A stretch of DNA of 64,000 nt from Streptomyces sp. SID13726 (GCF_010548375.1 NZ_JAAGLY010000003.1:833078-897077), one strand, 5' to 3'. Counted from the first letter of the stretch, positions 41,559 to 51,931 are shown. Made by a program: numbers and translations. Notes: generated from the sequence alone by a model not told the origin.

Positions 41559-42689
41559 TCAGGCTGTGGTGGCGAGTTGGGCGGCACGGCGGGCGGCGCC
41601 GTCCATGGTGGTGGCCTGCTGGACGAGTGGATGGGCGCGTTCGTCGAGGATGGCGCGGCCGCGGACGGCGTTGTTGCCGTCGAGCCGGACGACCAGCGGC
41701 CTGGTCAACTGCACGGTGTCCAGGGCCTGCACGATGCCGTCGGCGACCGCGTCGCAGGCGGTGATCCCGCCGAAGACGTTGACGAAGACGGACTTGACGG
41801 CCGGGTCGGAGAGGATGACGGACAGGCCGTCGGCCATGATCTGGGCGGAGGCCCCGCCGCCGATGTCGAGGAAGTTGGCGGGGCGGGCGCCGCAGCCGGC
41901 GACCACGTCGAGGGTCGACATGACCAGTCCCGCGCCGTTGCCGATGATGCCGACCTCGCCGTCGAGCTTGACGTAGTTGAGCCCCTTGGCGGCGGCCGCG
42001 GCCTCCAGCGGGTCGTCGTGAGCGGCGCCGTCGGCTCCCCAACGCTCCTGGCGGAAGCGGGCGTTGTCGTCGAGGGTGACCTTGCCGTCGAGGGCGAGGA
42101 TCTGGCCCTGTTCGGTGCGCACGAGGGGGTTGACCTCGACGAGGACGGCGTCCTCGCGGACCAGGACCTCCCACAGCCGTACGAGCGCGTCGACGGTCTG
42201 CGGCGGGAGTCCGGCCGCCTCGGCGATCTCGCTCGCCTTCGCCGAGGTGACGCCCTCCACGGGGTCGATGTGGATACGGGCGACGGCTTCCGGCCGACTC
42301 GCGGCGACCTCCTCGATGTCCATGCCGCCCTCGGCGGAGGCGATTGCGAGGAAGCGGCCCGCCGCCCGGTCGAGGACGTAGGAGACGTAGAACTCGCTCT
42401 GAATGTCGACTGGTTGGGCCAGCATGACCTTGCCGACGGTGTGTCCCTTGATGTCCATGCCCAGGATCTGGCGGGCGGTGATCTCGGCGGCGGCCGGGTC
42501 GGCGGCAAGCCTCACTCCGCCCGCCTTGCCACGGCCACCTGTCTTGACCTGGGCCTTCACCACCACTCGCCCGCCGAGCCGACGGGCGATCTCGCGTGCC
42601 TCCTTGGACGAGTCGGTGACCTCGGCCCTCGGCACCAACATGCCGTGTTCCTCGAAGAGTTCCCTTGCCTGGTGTTCGTACAGGTCCAT
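41559..42689 (-). CDS. sucC: succinate-CoA ligase-type ADP-forming beta subunit
   Basis: A 376-residue SucC homologue beginning [17 protein letters not shown]. The ATP-grasp domain has [20 protein letters not shown] and [20 protein letters not shown]. The C-terminal ligase domain has [14 protein letters not shown] and [19 protein letters not shown]. It forms the heterodimer with SucD downstream. It could regenerate succinyl-CoA as CoA donor for the oxalate CoA-transferase encoded across the divergent promoter; this link is inferred from context. Confidence 0.92.
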   Translation of the reverse strand: MDLYEHQARELFEEHGMLVPRAEVTDSSKEAREIARRLGGRVVVKAQVKTGGRGKAGGVRLAADPAAAEITARQILGMDIKGHTVGKVMLAQPVDIQSEFYVSYVLDRAAGRFLAIASAEGGMDIEEVAASRPEAVARIHIDPVEGVTSAKASEIAEAAGLPPQTVDALVRLWEVLVREDAVLVEVNPLVRTEQGQILALDGKVTLDDNARFRQERWGADGAAHDDPLEAAAAAKGLNYVKLDGEVGIIGNGAGLVMSTLDVVAGCGARPANFLDIGGGASAQIMADGLSVILSDPAVKSVFVNVFGGITACDAVADGIVQALDTVQLTRPLVVRLDGNNAVRGRAILDERAHPLVQQATTMDGAARRAAQLATTA

Positions 42690-42758
42690 TCCGGCTCCTG
42701 ACTCAAAAGTGCCGCACGCCCCCTGGACACCACCCACCGGATGCGGGATAACAAGGTT

Positions 42759-42782
42759 CATACAGTATTCGTCGACTGTATG
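42759..42782. promoter_or_regulatory. inverted-repeat operator between sucCD and the oxalate operon
   Basis: CATACAG (42759-42765), a 10-bp spacer, CTGTATG (42776-42782): perfect 7-bp arms in the 144-bp divergent region. GntR/FadR- or IclR-type regulators use such ATACAG...CTGTAT sites. No regulator gene is adjacent, so the regulator is encoded elsewhere. Confidence 0.6.
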
Positions 42783-42833
42783 CAATGTACCGCGAGAGCG
42801 TTCCAACCCCCTACGAAGGGACAGGACTTCGCC

Positions 42834-44516
42834 ATGCCCGACGACACCCAGGACGTGATTTCCGGTGGCCACCTCGTTGCCAAGGCGCTGAAGGCCGAAG
42901 GGGTCGACCGCATCTACACGTTGTGTGGCGGCCACATCATCGACATCTACGACGGCTGCGTGGACGAGGGCATCGAGGTCGTCGACGTACGCCACGAACA
43001 GGTCGCCGCCCACGCCGCCGACGGCTACGCGCGCATCACCGGCAAGCCGGGCTGCGCGGTCGTGACCGCCGGTCCCGGCACGACCGACGCCGTCACCGGG
43101 GTCGCCAACGCCTTCCGCGCGGAGTCCCCGATGCTGCTGATCGGCGGCCAGGGGGCGCTCACCCAGCACAAGATGGGGTCACTCCAGGACCTGCCGCACG
43201 TCGACATGATGACGCCGATCACCAAGTTCGCGGCGGCCGTGCCGGACACGGCGCGCGCTGCGGACATGGTCTCCATGGCGTTCCGCGAGTGCTACCACGG
43301 CGCCCCCGGGCCCTCCTTCCTGGAGATCCCCCGGGACGTCCTCGACGCCAAGGTGCCGGTGGCCAAGGCGCGGGTGCCCAAGGAGGGCGCCTACCGTGCC
43401 TCCACCCGCTCGGCCGGCGACCCCGAGGCGATCGAGAAGCTCGCCGACCTCCTCGTGCACGCCGAGAAGCCGGCCATCCTGCTGGGCAGCCAGGTGTGGA
43501 CGACCCGGGGCACCGAGGCGGCCGTCGAGCTCGTACGGACCCTCAACATCCCGGCGTACATGAACGGCGCCGGGCGCGGCACCCTCCCCCCGGGCGACCC
43601 GCACCACTACCAGCTGTCCCGCCGCTACGCCTTCTCCAACGCCGACGTCATCGTCATCGTCGGCACACCCTTCGACTTCCGCATGGGCTACGGCAAGCGG
43701 CTCTCGCCGGACGCGACCGTCGTCCAGATCGACCTCGACTACCGGACCGTCGGCAAGAACCGCGACATCGACCTCGGGATCGTCGGCGACGCCGGGCTGG
43801 TCCTCAAGTCGGTGACCGAGGCGGCCTCCGGGCGCCTCAACGGAGGCGCGTCGAAGCGCAAGGAGTGGCTCGACGAGCTGCGCGCCGCCGAGCAGACCGC
43901 GCTCGAGAAGCGGCTGCCCAGCCTGAGGTCGGACGCATCGCCGATCCACCCGTACCGACTGGTCAGCGAGATCAACGACTTCCTCACCGAGGACTCGATC
44001 TACATCGGCGACGGCGGCGACATCGTCACCTTCTCCGGGCAGGTCGTGCAGCCCAAGTCGCCGGGGCACTGGATGGACCCGGGCCCGCTCGGCACGCTCG
44101 GCGTCGGCGTCCCGTTCGTGCTCGCGGCCAAGCAGGCCCGGCCCGACAAGGAGGTCGTCGCGCTCTTCGGGGACGGCGCGTTCTCCCTCACCGGCTGGGA
44201 CTTCGAGACCCTGGTCCGCTACGACCTCCCCTTCGTCGGCATCGTCGGCAACAACTCCTCCATGAACCAGATCCGTTACGGCCAGAAGGCCAAGTACGGC
44301 GAGGAGCGCGAGCGGATCGGCAACACCCTCGGCGACGTCCACTACGACAAGTTCGCCCAGATGCTGGGCGGTCACGGCGAGGAGGTCCGCGACCCCGCCG
44401 ACATCGGTCCGGCGCTGCGGCGCGCCCGCGAGTCGGGCAAGCCGTCACTCATCAACGTCTGGGTCGACCCGGACGCGTACGCCCCCGGAACCATGAACCA
44501 GACGATGTACAAGTGA
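42834..44516 (+). CDS. TPP-dependent enzyme, oxalyl-CoA decarboxylase / 2-hydroxyacyl-CoA lyase-like
   Basis: A 560-residue thiamine-diphosphate enzyme with the three-domain layout of acetolactate synthase, oxalyl-CoA decarboxylase and 2-hydroxyacyl-CoA lyase. The catalytic glutamate region is [20 protein letters not shown], the PYR-domain motif is [19 protein letters not shown], and the TPP-magnesium motif [15 protein letters not shown] leads to [11 protein letters not shown]. Because a formyl-CoA:oxalate CoA-transferase gene follows 11 bp later and oxalate-type carriers follow that, the best call is oxalyl-CoA decarboxylase (oxalyl-CoA to formyl-CoA and CO2). Sequence alone does not exclude a lyase. 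Confidence 0.85.
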   Translation: MPDDTQDVISGGHLVAKALKAEGVDRIYTLCGGHIIDIYDGCVDEGIEVVDVRHEQVAAHAADGYARITGKPGCAVVTAGPGTTDAVTGVANAFRAESPMLLIGGQGALTQHKMGSLQDLPHVDMMTPITKFAAAVPDTARAADMVSMAFRECYHGAPGPSFLEIPRDVLDAKVPVAKARVPKEGAYRASTRSAGDPEAIEKLADLLVHAEKPAILLGSQVWTTRGTEAAVELVRTLNIPAYMNGAGRGTLPPGDPHHYQLSRRYAFSNADVIVIVGTPFDFRMGYGKRLSPDATVVQIDLDYRTVGKNRDIDLGIVGDAGLVLKSVTEAASGRLNGGASKRKEWLDELRAAEQTALEKRLPSLRSDASPIHPYRLVSEINDFLTEDSIYIGDGGDIVTFSGQVVQPKSPGHWMDPGPLGTLGVGVPFVLAAKQARPDKEVVALFGDGAFSLTGWDFETLVRYDLPFVGIVGNNSSMNQIRYGQKAKYGEERERIGNTLGDVHYDKFAQMLGGHGEEVRDPADIGPALRRARESGKPSLINVWVDPDAYAPGTMNQTMYK

Positions 44517-44527
44517 GGTGAACGCCC

Positions 44528-45760
44528 ATGACCGCCAGGGCACTTGAGGGCATCCGTGTCCTCGACATGACTCACGTCCAGTCGGGTCCGTCCGCCACCC
44601 AGCTGCTCGCCTGGCTCGGCGCCGACGTCGTCAAACTGGAGGCGCCGACCGGTGACATCACGCGCAAGCAGCTGCGCGACCTCCCGGACGTCGACTCCCT
44701 CTACTTCACGATGCTCAACTGCAACAAGCGGAGCATCACCCTCAACACCAAGACCGAGCGCGGCAAGGAGATCCTCACCGAGCTGATCCGGCGCTCGGAC
44801 GTCATGGTCGAGAACTTCGGGCCGGGCGCGGTGGACCGGATGGGATTCACCTGGGACCGCATCCAGGAGATCAATCCGGGGATCATCTATGCCTCCATCA
44901 AGGGGTTCGGGGACGGGCCGTACACCAACTTCAAGGCGTACGAGGTCGTCGCTCAGGCCATGGGCGGGTCGATGTCGACCACCGGCTTCGAGGACGGGCC
45001 GCCGCTGGCGACGGGGGCCCAGATCGGGGACTCGGGCACGGGAGTCCACGCCGTGGCCGGCATCCTCGCGGCGCTGTTCCAGCGCGAGCGGACCGGGCGC
45101 GGCCAGCGGGTCAACGTGGCCATGCAGCACGCTGTCCTCAACCTCTGCCGGGTGAAGCTGAGGGACCAGCAGCGCCTGGCCCATGGCCCGCTCCGTGAAT
45201 ATCCCAACGACGACTTCGGCACCGAAGTTCCCCGCTCCGGAAACGCGTCCGGCGGCGGCCAGCCCGGCTGGGCGGTCAAGTGCGCGCCGGGCGGCCCCAA
45301 CGACTACGTGTACGTGATCGTGCAGCCCGTCGGCTGGCAGCCGATCAGCGAGCTCGTCGGCCGGCCCGAACTGGCGGAGGACCCCGAGTGGGCCACCCCG
45401 GAGGCCCGGCTGCCCAAGCTCAACAAGATGTTCCAGCTGATCGAGGAGTGGTCCTCGACCCTGCCCAAGTGGGAGGTGCTGGAGAAGCTCAACGCCCACA
45501 ACATCCCGTGCGGGCCGATCCTGTCGACCCGGGAGATCATCGAGGACTCCTCGCTGGTCGCCAACGAGATGGTCGTCACCGTGCCGCACCCTCAGCGGGG
45601 TGACTTCGTGACCGTGGGCAGTCCGCTGAAGCTGTCCGACTCCCCCGTCGAGGTGACCAGTTCACCGCTGCTCGGCGAGCACAACGAAGAGGTCTACGTC
45701 GGCGAGCTCGGCCTCGGCGACGAGGAGCTGCGCCTGCTCAAGTCGAACGGAGTGATCTGA
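44528..45760 (+). CDS. frc: formyl-CoA:oxalate CoA-transferase (CaiB/BaiF family)
   Basis: A 410-residue family III CoA-transferase. It follows Frc of oxalate-degrading bacteria closely: [39 protein letters not shown] (with the family's conserved NCNKRS), [19 protein letters not shown], and the glycine loop [12 protein letters not shown]. The catalytic aspartate is expected in the [13 protein letters not shown] block. It moves CoA from formyl-CoA to oxalate, feeding oxalyl-CoA to the TPP enzyme encoded upstream and closing the cycle. It is in the middle of the plus-strand oxalate operon. Confidence 0.93.
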   Translation: MTARALEGIRVLDMTHVQSGPSATQLLAWLGADVVKLEAPTGDITRKQLRDLPDVDSLYFTMLNCNKRSITLNTKTERGKEILTELIRRSDVMVENFGPGAVDRMGFTWDRIQEINPGIIYASIKGFGDGPYTNFKAYEVVAQAMGGSMSTTGFEDGPPLATGAQIGDSGTGVHAVAGILAALFQRERTGRGQRVNVAMQHAVLNLCRVKLRDQQRLAHGPLREYPNDDFGTEVPRSGNASGGGQPGWAVKCAPGGPNDYVYVIVQPVGWQPISELVGRPELAEDPEWATPEARLPKLNKMFQLIEEWSSTLPKWEVLEKLNAHNIPCGPILSTREIIEDSSLVANEMVVTVPHPQRGDFVTVGSPLKLSDSPVEVTSSPLLGEHNEEVYVGELGLGDEELRLLKSNGVI

Positions 45761-45761
45761 C

Positions 45762-47909
45762 GTGATGGCGGAAGACCGGGTGCTGAGGGTGCGTGCGCTC
45801 CTCGACTCCGTGCGGGCCGGGGGACGCACCGCGCTGACCGCGCCCGAGGGCAAGGTGATCGCCGACGCGTACGGGATCGCCGTACCGGGCGAGGAGCTGG
45901 CGACCGACGTCGAGGAGGCCGTGGCGTACGCGGCACGCTTCGGCGGGCCCGTGGTGATGAAGATCGTCTCCCCGGACATCCTGCACAAGACCGACGCCGG
46001 CGGAGTGATCGTCGGCGTCGAGGGCGCGGCGGACGTACGGGCCGCGTTCCACGAGATCGTCGACAACGCGCGCGCGTACAGCGCGCAAGCGCGTATCGAG
46101 GGCGTACAGGTGCAGGAACTGCTTCCCAAGGGGCAGGAGGTCATCGTCGGCGCGGTGACCGATCCGACGTTCGGGAAGGTCGTGGCGTTCGGGCTCGGCG
46201 GGGTGCTCGTCGAGGTCCTCAAGGACGTCACGTTCCGGCTGGCGCCGGTCGACGCGGACGAGGCGCTGTCCATGCTGGACTCGATCCGCGCGGCGGAGAT
46301 CCTGCGCGGGGTGCGCGGCCAGGCGGCCGTGGACCGGTGGGCGATCGCCGAGCAGATCCGGCGGGTGTCCCAACTGGTCGCGGACTTCCCGGACATCGCG
46401 GAGGTGGACCTCAACCCGGTGATCGCGACCCCGGAGGGCGCGGTCGCCGCCGACATCCGCGTCATCCTGTCGGACGCGCCCGTGAAGGAGCGCCGCCGCT
46501 ACTCGCGCGAGGAGATCCTCACCTCGATGCGCCGGCTGATGCAGCCCTCCTCGGTCGCCGTGATCGGCGCCTCCAACGAGCAGGGCAAGATCGGCAACTC
46601 GGTGATGCGCAACCTCGTCGACGGCGGCTTCGCCGGGGAGATCCATCCGGTGAACCCCAGGGCCGATGACATTCTGGGCCGCAAGGCGTACAAGAGTGTC
46701 ACGGACGTTCCCGGTGAGGTGGATGTGGCGATCTTCGCGATCCCCGCCAAGTTCGTGGCCTCGGCCCTGGAGGAGGTGGGGCGCAAGAACATCCCCAACG
46801 CCGTGCTGATCCCCTCCGGGTTCGCGGAGACCGGCGAGCACGAACTCCAGGAGGAGATCGTCGCCATCGCCGAACGGCACGGCGTCCGGCTGCTCGGACC
46901 GAACATCTACGGCTACTACTCGACGTGGCAGGACCTGTGCGCCACGTTCTGCACGCCGTACGACGTCAAGGGCGGCGTGGCGCTGACCTCGCAGTCCGGC
47001 GGCATCGGGATGGCCATCCTGGGCTTCGCGCGAACCACGAAGACGGGCGTGTCGGCGATCGTGGGCCTGGGCAACAAGTCGGACCTCGACGAGGACGACC
47101 TGCTGTCCTGGTTCGGCGAGGACCCGCACACCGAGTGCATCGCGATGCACCTGGAGGACCTCAAGGACGGGCGGGCCTTCGTCGAGGCCGCGCGGGCGAC
47201 CGTACCGAAGAAGCCTGTCGTCGTCCTCAAGGCGGGGCGTACGGCCGCCGGTGCCAAGGCGGCCGGTTCGCACACGGGGGCTCTCGCGGGCGACGACGCC
47301 GTGTACGACGACATCCTGAAGCAGGCCGGGGTCATCCGGGCTCCCGGGCTGAACGAGATGCTGGAGTACGCGCGCGCGTTGCCGGTGCTTCCCGCTCCCC
47401 AGGGCGACAACATCGTGATCATCACCGGGGCCGGCGGCAGCGGTGTGCTGCTCTCGGACGCGGTGACCGACAACGGCCTGTCGCTGATGGAGATACCGGC
47501 GGACCTGGACGAGGCCTTCCGGAAGTTCATCCCGCCCTTCGGGGCCGCGGGCAACCCGGTGGACATCACCGGGGGCGAGCCGCCGTCGACGTACGAGGCG
47601 ACGATCCGGCTCGGCATGGAGGACCCGCGCATCCACGCGCTGGTCCTCGGCTACTGGCACACGATCGTCACTCCCCCGATGGTCTTCGCGGAGCTCACCG
47701 CGCGCGTGGTGGCCGAGTTCCGGGAGCGCGGCATAAAGAAGCCCGTCGTCGCGTCGCTCGCGGGGGACGTCGAGGTCGAGGAGGCCTGCCAGTACCTGTA
47801 CGAGCGAGGGGTCGTGGCGTACCCGTACACGACTGAGGAGCCGGTGGCCGTGCTCGGCGCGAAGTACCGCTGGGCGCGCGCGGCGGGGCTGTTGGGGGGC
47901 GGTTCATGA
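45762..47909 (+). CDS. fused ADP-forming acyl-CoA ligase (acetate-CoA ligase family)
   Basis: A 715-residue fusion in the order ATP-grasp (N-terminal, about 1-235) then CoA-binding and ligase domains. Motifs are VVMKIVSPDILHKTDAGGVI (ATP-grasp), SSVAVIGASNEQGKIGNSVM (CoA-binding Rossmann), SQSGGIGMAIL, and the phosphohistidine-type GSHTGALAGDDAVYDD. Such enzymes activate acids with ATP and CoA, giving ADP and phosphate. GTG 45762 or ATG 45765 starts immediately after frc. In an oxalate operon it may make oxalyl-CoA or recover formyl-CoA directly, giving a ligase entry beside the transferase; this is inference. Confidence 0.9.
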   Translation: MMAEDRVLRVRALLDSVRAGGRTALTAPEGKVIADAYGIAVPGEELATDVEEAVAYAARFGGPVVMKIVSPDILHKTDAGGVIVGVEGAADVRAAFHEIVDNARAYSAQARIEGVQVQELLPKGQEVIVGAVTDPTFGKVVAFGLGGVLVEVLKDVTFRLAPVDADEALSMLDSIRAAEILRGVRGQAAVDRWAIAEQIRRVSQLVADFPDIAEVDLNPVIATPEGAVAADIRVILSDAPVKERRRYSREEILTSMRRLMQPSSVAVIGASNEQGKIGNSVMRNLVDGGFAGEIHPVNPRADDILGRKAYKSVTDVPGEVDVAIFAIPAKFVASALEEVGRKNIPNAVLIPSGFAETGEHELQEEIVAIAERHGVRLLGPNIYGYYSTWQDLCATFCTPYDVKGGVALTSQSGGIGMAILGFARTTKTGVSAIVGLGNKSDLDEDDLLSWFGEDPHTECIAMHLEDLKDGRAFVEAARATVPKKPVVVLKAGRTAAGAKAAGSHTGALAGDDAVYDDILKQAGVIRAPGLNEMLEYARALPVLPAPQGDNIVIITGAGGSGVLLSDAVTDNGLSLMEIPADLDEAFRKFIPPFGAAGNPVDITGGEPPSTYEATIRLGMEDPRIHALVLGYWHTIVTPPMVFAELTARVVAEFRERGIKKPVVASLAGDVEVEEACQYLYERGVVAYPYTTEEPVAVLGAKYRWARAAGLLGGGS

Positions 47910-48030
47910 GGTGAGTGAGCACGGGGTCGGCCGACGGTGCGCGTCGGCCGACCCCGGGACCCGTGCGCACACGAAAGGCATTGGACAGGGGGCGCTGGCC
48001 AGAACTTTCGACGCAAGGGGTGCAGACAAC

Positions 48031-49419
48031 GTGACCACTACCGACGTTTCACAGGTCGCCGCCTACCGGGAGGTGACCGACCGGAACGGACGCGTCTATC
48101 GCGTCGGCGAGTCCGACATCGACATCATGGGGCGCAAACGCAAGTGGATGGTGATCCTGCCCTGGATCGGCATGATGGGCATCTCCTCCGCCGAGTACGC
48201 GTTCGCGTCCGCCGAGGACACCCTGCACACGGCGCATCACTGGAACAGCATGCACATCTTCTGGATGATGACCGTCTGGGTCTTCTTCCAGGCCGCGGTG
48301 GCCTTCCCCGCGGGCAAGTTGCGTGAGAGCGGAAAGCTGCCGGCCCGCTGGGCGATGATGTGCGGCGCGGCCGGCACCCTGCTCGGCTATCTGTCGCTGG
48401 CGTTCGCACCGCATGTCGTCTTCGCCTACATCGGCTTCAGCATGTTCAGCGGTATGGGCGCGGGCATGGTGTACGCGACCTGCGTCAACATGGTGGGCAA
48501 GTGGTATCCGGAGCGCAAGGGCGGCAAGACCGGGTTCGTCAACGGCGGTTTCGCCTACGGCTCGGTGCCCTTCGTCTTCCTCTTCAACGGCTACATGGAC
48601 CTGACCAACTTCCGCTGGGTGCTGGTCTCGGCGGGTGTGTTCCTGGCCGGGATCGTCGCGTGCTCCGGCATCTTCTTCAAGGACCCGCCGAAGAACTGGT
48701 GGCCCGCCGCGATCGACCCGCTCAACCCGCCCGCCGACCCGCGCGCGGCCCGTTCGCTGCGCATGAACCCGCCGGCGGTCCGCCAGTACTCCCCCAAGGA
48801 GGCGTGGAAGACGGGCCGGGTGGCCCTGATGTGGTTCTGTCTCGCTTGCACGTCCGGAGTGAACATCTTCGGCATCGCCTTCCAGGTGGACATCGGTGAG
48901 GAAGCCGGTTTCGCGGGCGGGATCGTGGCCACGGCCATGTCCCTGAAGGCGGTCGTCAACGGCACCGGCCGCGGGGTCATCGGCTGGCTCTCCGACCTCT
49001 ACGGCCGCAAGCGGTGCCTGCTCTTCGTCTGCCTCATCCTGGGGCTCGCCCAGTACGGCATCCTCTGGGCGGCCGAGAGCAAGAACCTGACGATGTTCCT
49101 GGTCTTCTCCGCGATCTCCGGATTCGGCGGCGGCGCCATCTTCCCGATGTTCGCGGCGCTCACCGCCGACTACTTCGGCGAGAACAACAACGCGTCCAAC
49201 TACGGCATGGTCTACAGCGCCAAGCTCGTCTCCGGTCTGGGAGCGGGCATGGGCGCCGTGGTCGTCGGCGCCTGGGGGCACTCCGGTGCCTTCGTCCTGG
49301 CCGGCTCCATCTCGCTCTTCGCCGGCTGCGTGGCGCTCTTCCTGAGCCCACCGGGACGCGACAAGGAAACGCGCCGTATCGCCCCCAACCCGCAACCGCT
49401 CGGCGAGGACATGGTCTGA
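48031..49419 (+). CDS. MFS transporter of the oxalate:formate antiporter (OFA) family, first copy
   Basis: A 462-residue 12-helix carrier. Its RxxxG-type loop VNGTGRGVIGWLSDLYGRKR and the lysine in VYSAKLVSGLGAG match positions important in OxlT (arginine near helix 8, lysine in helix 11). FAGGIVATAMSLKAVVNG and NWWPAAIDPL are shared with the next gene. I chose GTG 48031 (TTTDVSQVAAYREVTD), since the upstream open stretch 47911-48030 is low in coding quality. It would exchange oxalate for formate, driving the pathway encoded upstream. Confidence 0.88.
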   Translation: MTTTDVSQVAAYREVTDRNGRVYRVGESDIDIMGRKRKWMVILPWIGMMGISSAEYAFASAEDTLHTAHHWNSMHIFWMMTVWVFFQAAVAFPAGKLRESGKLPARWAMMCGAAGTLLGYLSLAFAPHVVFAYIGFSMFSGMGAGMVYATCVNMVGKWYPERKGGKTGFVNGGFAYGSVPFVFLFNGYMDLTNFRWVLVSAGVFLAGIVACSGIFFKDPPKNWWPAAIDPLNPPADPRAARSLRMNPPAVRQYSPKEAWKTGRVALMWFCLACTSGVNIFGIAFQVDIGEEAGFAGGIVATAMSLKAVVNGTGRGVIGWLSDLYGRKRCLLFVCLILGLAQYGILWAAESKNLTMFLVFSAISGFGGGAIFPMFAALTADYFGENNNASNYGMVYSAKLVSGLGAGMGAVVVGAWGHSGAFVLAGSISLFAGCVALFLSPPGRDKETRRIAPNPQPLGEDMV

Positions 49420-49420
49420 G

Positions 49421-50818
49421 ATGACGGCAGATCCGTACGCAGCAAGCAGCTCGTCCACACAATCCGACGCCGCACACCGTCCCTACCGCGAGGCGACCGA
49501 CGCGCACGGCCGCGTCTACCGCATCGGCGAGACCGATCGCGACATCCTCGGTCACTCCCGCAAGCTCATGGTGTATCTCCCGTGGATCGCCATGATGGCC
49601 ATCAGCGTCTTCGAATACGCGTACGGCTCGGCGGAGGACACCCTGTCCCACGCCCACGGCTGGACGCAGAGCAACACCTTCTGGATCCTCAGCGTCTGGG
49701 TGTTCTTCCAGGCCGGCGTCGCCTTCCCGGCGGGCTGGCTGCGCGAGAAGGGCGTCCTGACCGCCCGTACGGCGATGTACGCCGGCTCGGTCATGTGCCT
49801 CGCCGGGTTCCTCGCCCTGTCCCACCTGGGCAACGTATGGCTGGCGATCCTCGGATTCGGCGTCGTCGGCGGCCTCGGCGCCGGCCTGGTCTACGCGACC
49901 TGCATCAACATGGTCGGCAAGTGGTTCCCCGAACGCCGGGGCGCCCGGACGGGGTTCGTCAACGGCGGCTTCGCGTACGGGTCGCTGCCGTTCATCTTCA
50001 TCTTCAACTACGGCTTCGACACCGCGAACTACCACCGGGTCCTCGACCTCATCGGCTGCTACATCGTGATCGTGGTCTTCGGGTGCGCGTTCTTCTTCAA
50101 GGACCCGCCGAAGAACTGGTGGCCCTCGGAGGTCGATCCGCTGACCTTCTCCGGCAGCGGGAAGAACGCGGCGAGCCTCGCCAAGAACCCTCCGGCGGTA
50201 CGGCAGTTCACGCCGAAGGAGGCCATCAGGACCGGCATGCTGCCGCTGATGTGGCTGTCGATCGTCCTGACCGCCGGGGTGTCGATCTTCGGGATCTCCT
50301 TCCAGGTGGACTACGCCAAGGACGTCGGCTTCGGACCGCTCGTCGCGGCCTCGTCCATGGGCGTCATGGCGGTCATCAACGGCATCGGCCGCGGGGTCGT
50401 GGGCTGGCTGTCCGACAAGTGGGGCCGCAAGTCCACCCTGGTGTTCGTCATCGTCGTCCTGGGTCTCGCCCAGTTCGGCGTGATCTGGGCCGGTGACGTG
50501 AAGAGCGAGTGGCTGTTCCTGTTCTTCGCGTTCCTCTCCGGCTTCGGCGGCGGCGCGTTCTACCCGCTGTTCGCGGCGCTGACCCCGGACTACTTCGGGG
50601 AGAACTACAACGCCTCCAACTACGGGCTGGTGTACAGCGGCAAGCTGGTCAGCGGCCTGTTCGGGGGCGGCCTCGGCTCCATGGTGGTCGCGTCCTGGGG
50701 CTACGACGGGGCGTACGCCCTCGCGGGCGGCGTCTCGATGGTGGCGGCGGCGATCGCGCTGCTGCTGCGCCGGCCCGGGCATCCCGCGGGGGTGACCGAG
50801 CCGCAGCCCGCGAGCTGA
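49421..50818 (+). CDS. MFS transporter of the oxalate:formate antiporter (OFA) family, second copy
   Basis: A 465-residue paralogue of the preceding gene, starting one base after its stop. The N-terminal extension (YREATDAHGRVYRIGETDRD, then ILGHSRKLMVYLPWI) and helices align along the whole length, and the arginine (NGIGRGVVGWLSD) and lysine (VYSGKLVSGLFGG) are kept. Tandem carriers may differ in substrate or direction (oxalate in, formate out, or other dicarboxylates). Confidence 0.88.
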   Translation: MTADPYAASSSSTQSDAAHRPYREATDAHGRVYRIGETDRDILGHSRKLMVYLPWIAMMAISVFEYAYGSAEDTLSHAHGWTQSNTFWILSVWVFFQAGVAFPAGWLREKGVLTARTAMYAGSVMCLAGFLALSHLGNVWLAILGFGVVGGLGAGLVYATCINMVGKWFPERRGARTGFVNGGFAYGSLPFIFIFNYGFDTANYHRVLDLIGCYIVIVVFGCAFFFKDPPKNWWPSEVDPLTFSGSGKNAASLAKNPPAVRQFTPKEAIRTGMLPLMWLSIVLTAGVSIFGISFQVDYAKDVGFGPLVAASSMGVMAVINGIGRGVVGWLSDKWGRKSTLVFVIVVLGLAQFGVIWAGDVKSEWLFLFFAFLSGFGGGAFYPLFAALTPDYFGENYNASNYGLVYSGKLVSGLFGGGLGSMVVASWGYDGAYALAGGVSMVAAAIALLLRRPGHPAGVTEPQPAS

Positions 50819-50830
50819 ACCCGCTCGCAT

Positions 50831-50886
50831 GTGAGGAGGCCCTCCCCGGTCCGGTTCGCTCCCGGCATCGGAGAGGGCCTCCTCAC
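50831..50886. terminator. bidirectional hairpin terminator after the oxalate operon
   Basis: Perfect 14-bp arms GTGAGGAGGCCCTC (50831-50844) and GAGGGCCTCCTCAC (50873-50886) around a 28-base loop, between convergent genes. Confidence 0.75.
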
Positions 50887-50902
50887 GTGCGCCTGCCTGC
50901 CG

Positions 50903-51931
50903 TCAGCACTTCTCCTTCAGCGAGTGCAGGTACGCGCTCGAACGGCGGGCGAAGGTGAAGGACTCGGTGGGCTGGTCGTGCTCCACCTGCCAGTGGTGGG
51001 CGAGCCGCTCGCCCTTGAGCCGGGTGACGGCAGAGATGAACCGCTGGTAGTCGATGTCGCCGTCGCCGACGTCGACCATGCGGTAGCCGAACTCGTTCCC
51101 GGGGTCGCTGACACCGTCCTTGACGTGGAAGAGCGGGTAGCGGTCGGGCTGCCTGAGCACGTAGCGCAGCGGGTCGAAGGGCGCGGGCGTGCCGTCGGGC
51201 CGCCTGGAGAAGCGGAACTGGCCCGCGTACGCCCAGAAGATGTCCATCTCCAGGAACACCAGGTCGGGGTCGGTCTCGGCGAGCAGGACGTCGTAGAGCC
51301 GGACCTTGGGGTTGTCCTCGGCGAAGGCGAACTCGTCGGAGTGGTTGTGCTGGTAGAACTTCATGCCGCGTGCCCTGGCCGCCGCACCGTAGGTGTTGAA
51401 CTCCTCGGCGGCGCGCTTCCACGCGTCGACGGTGGAGCCGTAGCGGAACGGCCCCGACGCGGTGCCGATGTGCTTGAGGCCGAGGGCCTGGGCGTCGTCG
51501 AGGACCTTGGTGAGGTTCTGGGCGAAGGTGTAGGCGTTCGGGTCGCCGGCGTAGTAACCGACGTGGCTGCCTATCGGGTTGAGGCCGTGGTCGCGCGCCA
51601 GCCGCTTGAGCTGGGCGAGGGTGATCGGACCGGCCGAACCCTGGGTGTAGCCGGCGAACTCGACCTCGTCGTAGCCGTACTTCTCCAGCTCGGCGAAGAC
51701 GGGGGCGAAGCCGAGGGTGGAGACCTTGTCACGGAGGCTGTAGAGCTGGATGCCGAGGCGGCCGGGGGGAAGGACGGGACGGCCGCGGCCGTGGCCGGTC
51801 GCGGGGGCGGCCGTCGCCGGGGCGGCGGCGCCCAGCAGGCCCTCGGCGGTGGCGCCCGCCGCCACGCCGAGCATGCCGCGTCTGCTGAGCCGGTGGGTGA
51901 GTTCGGGGTCGGGCTGGGACATGCGGCTCAT
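50903..51931 (-). CDS. Tat-exported sugar phosphate isomerase/epimerase-like TIM-barrel protein
   Basis: A 342-residue protein. The Tat signal LSRRGMLGVAAGATAEGLLG leads to A-rich cleavage sequence. The mature part is a xylose-isomerase-like TIM barrel (LGIQLYSLRDKVSTLGF, FYQHNHSDEFAF, FLEMDIFWAY, PLFHVKDG), with the usual glutamate/aspartate/histidine metal positions. It starts at ATG 51931 after GAGGAG. Exported members often act in 3-keto-sugar or inositol metabolism. It may work with the ThuA-DUF1080 and dehydrogenase proteins upstream rather than with the Ebo operon. Confidence 0.9.
   Translation of the reverse strand: MSRMSQPDPELTHRLSRRGMLGVAAGATAEGLLGAAAPATAAPATGHGRGRPVLPPGRLGIQLYSLRDKVSTLGFAPVFAELEKYGYDEVEFAGYTQGSAGPITLAQLKRLARDHGLNPIGSHVGYYAGDPNAYTFAQNLTKVLDDAQALGLKHIGTASGPFRYGSTVDAWKRAAEEFNTYGAAARARGMKFYQHNHSDEFAFAEDNPKVRLYDVLLAETDPDLVFLEMDIFWAYAGQFRFSRRPDGTPAPFDPLRYVLRQPDRYPLFHVKDGVSDPGNEFGYRMVDVGDGDIDYQRFISAVTRLKGERLAHHWQVEHDQPTESFTFARRSSAYLHSLKEKC

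Noticed and set aside
47911..48030. N-terminal extension of the first OFA carrier
   Set aside because: The 40 residues from 47911 have no match to the paralogue, whose N-terminus aligns from the GTG at 48031.
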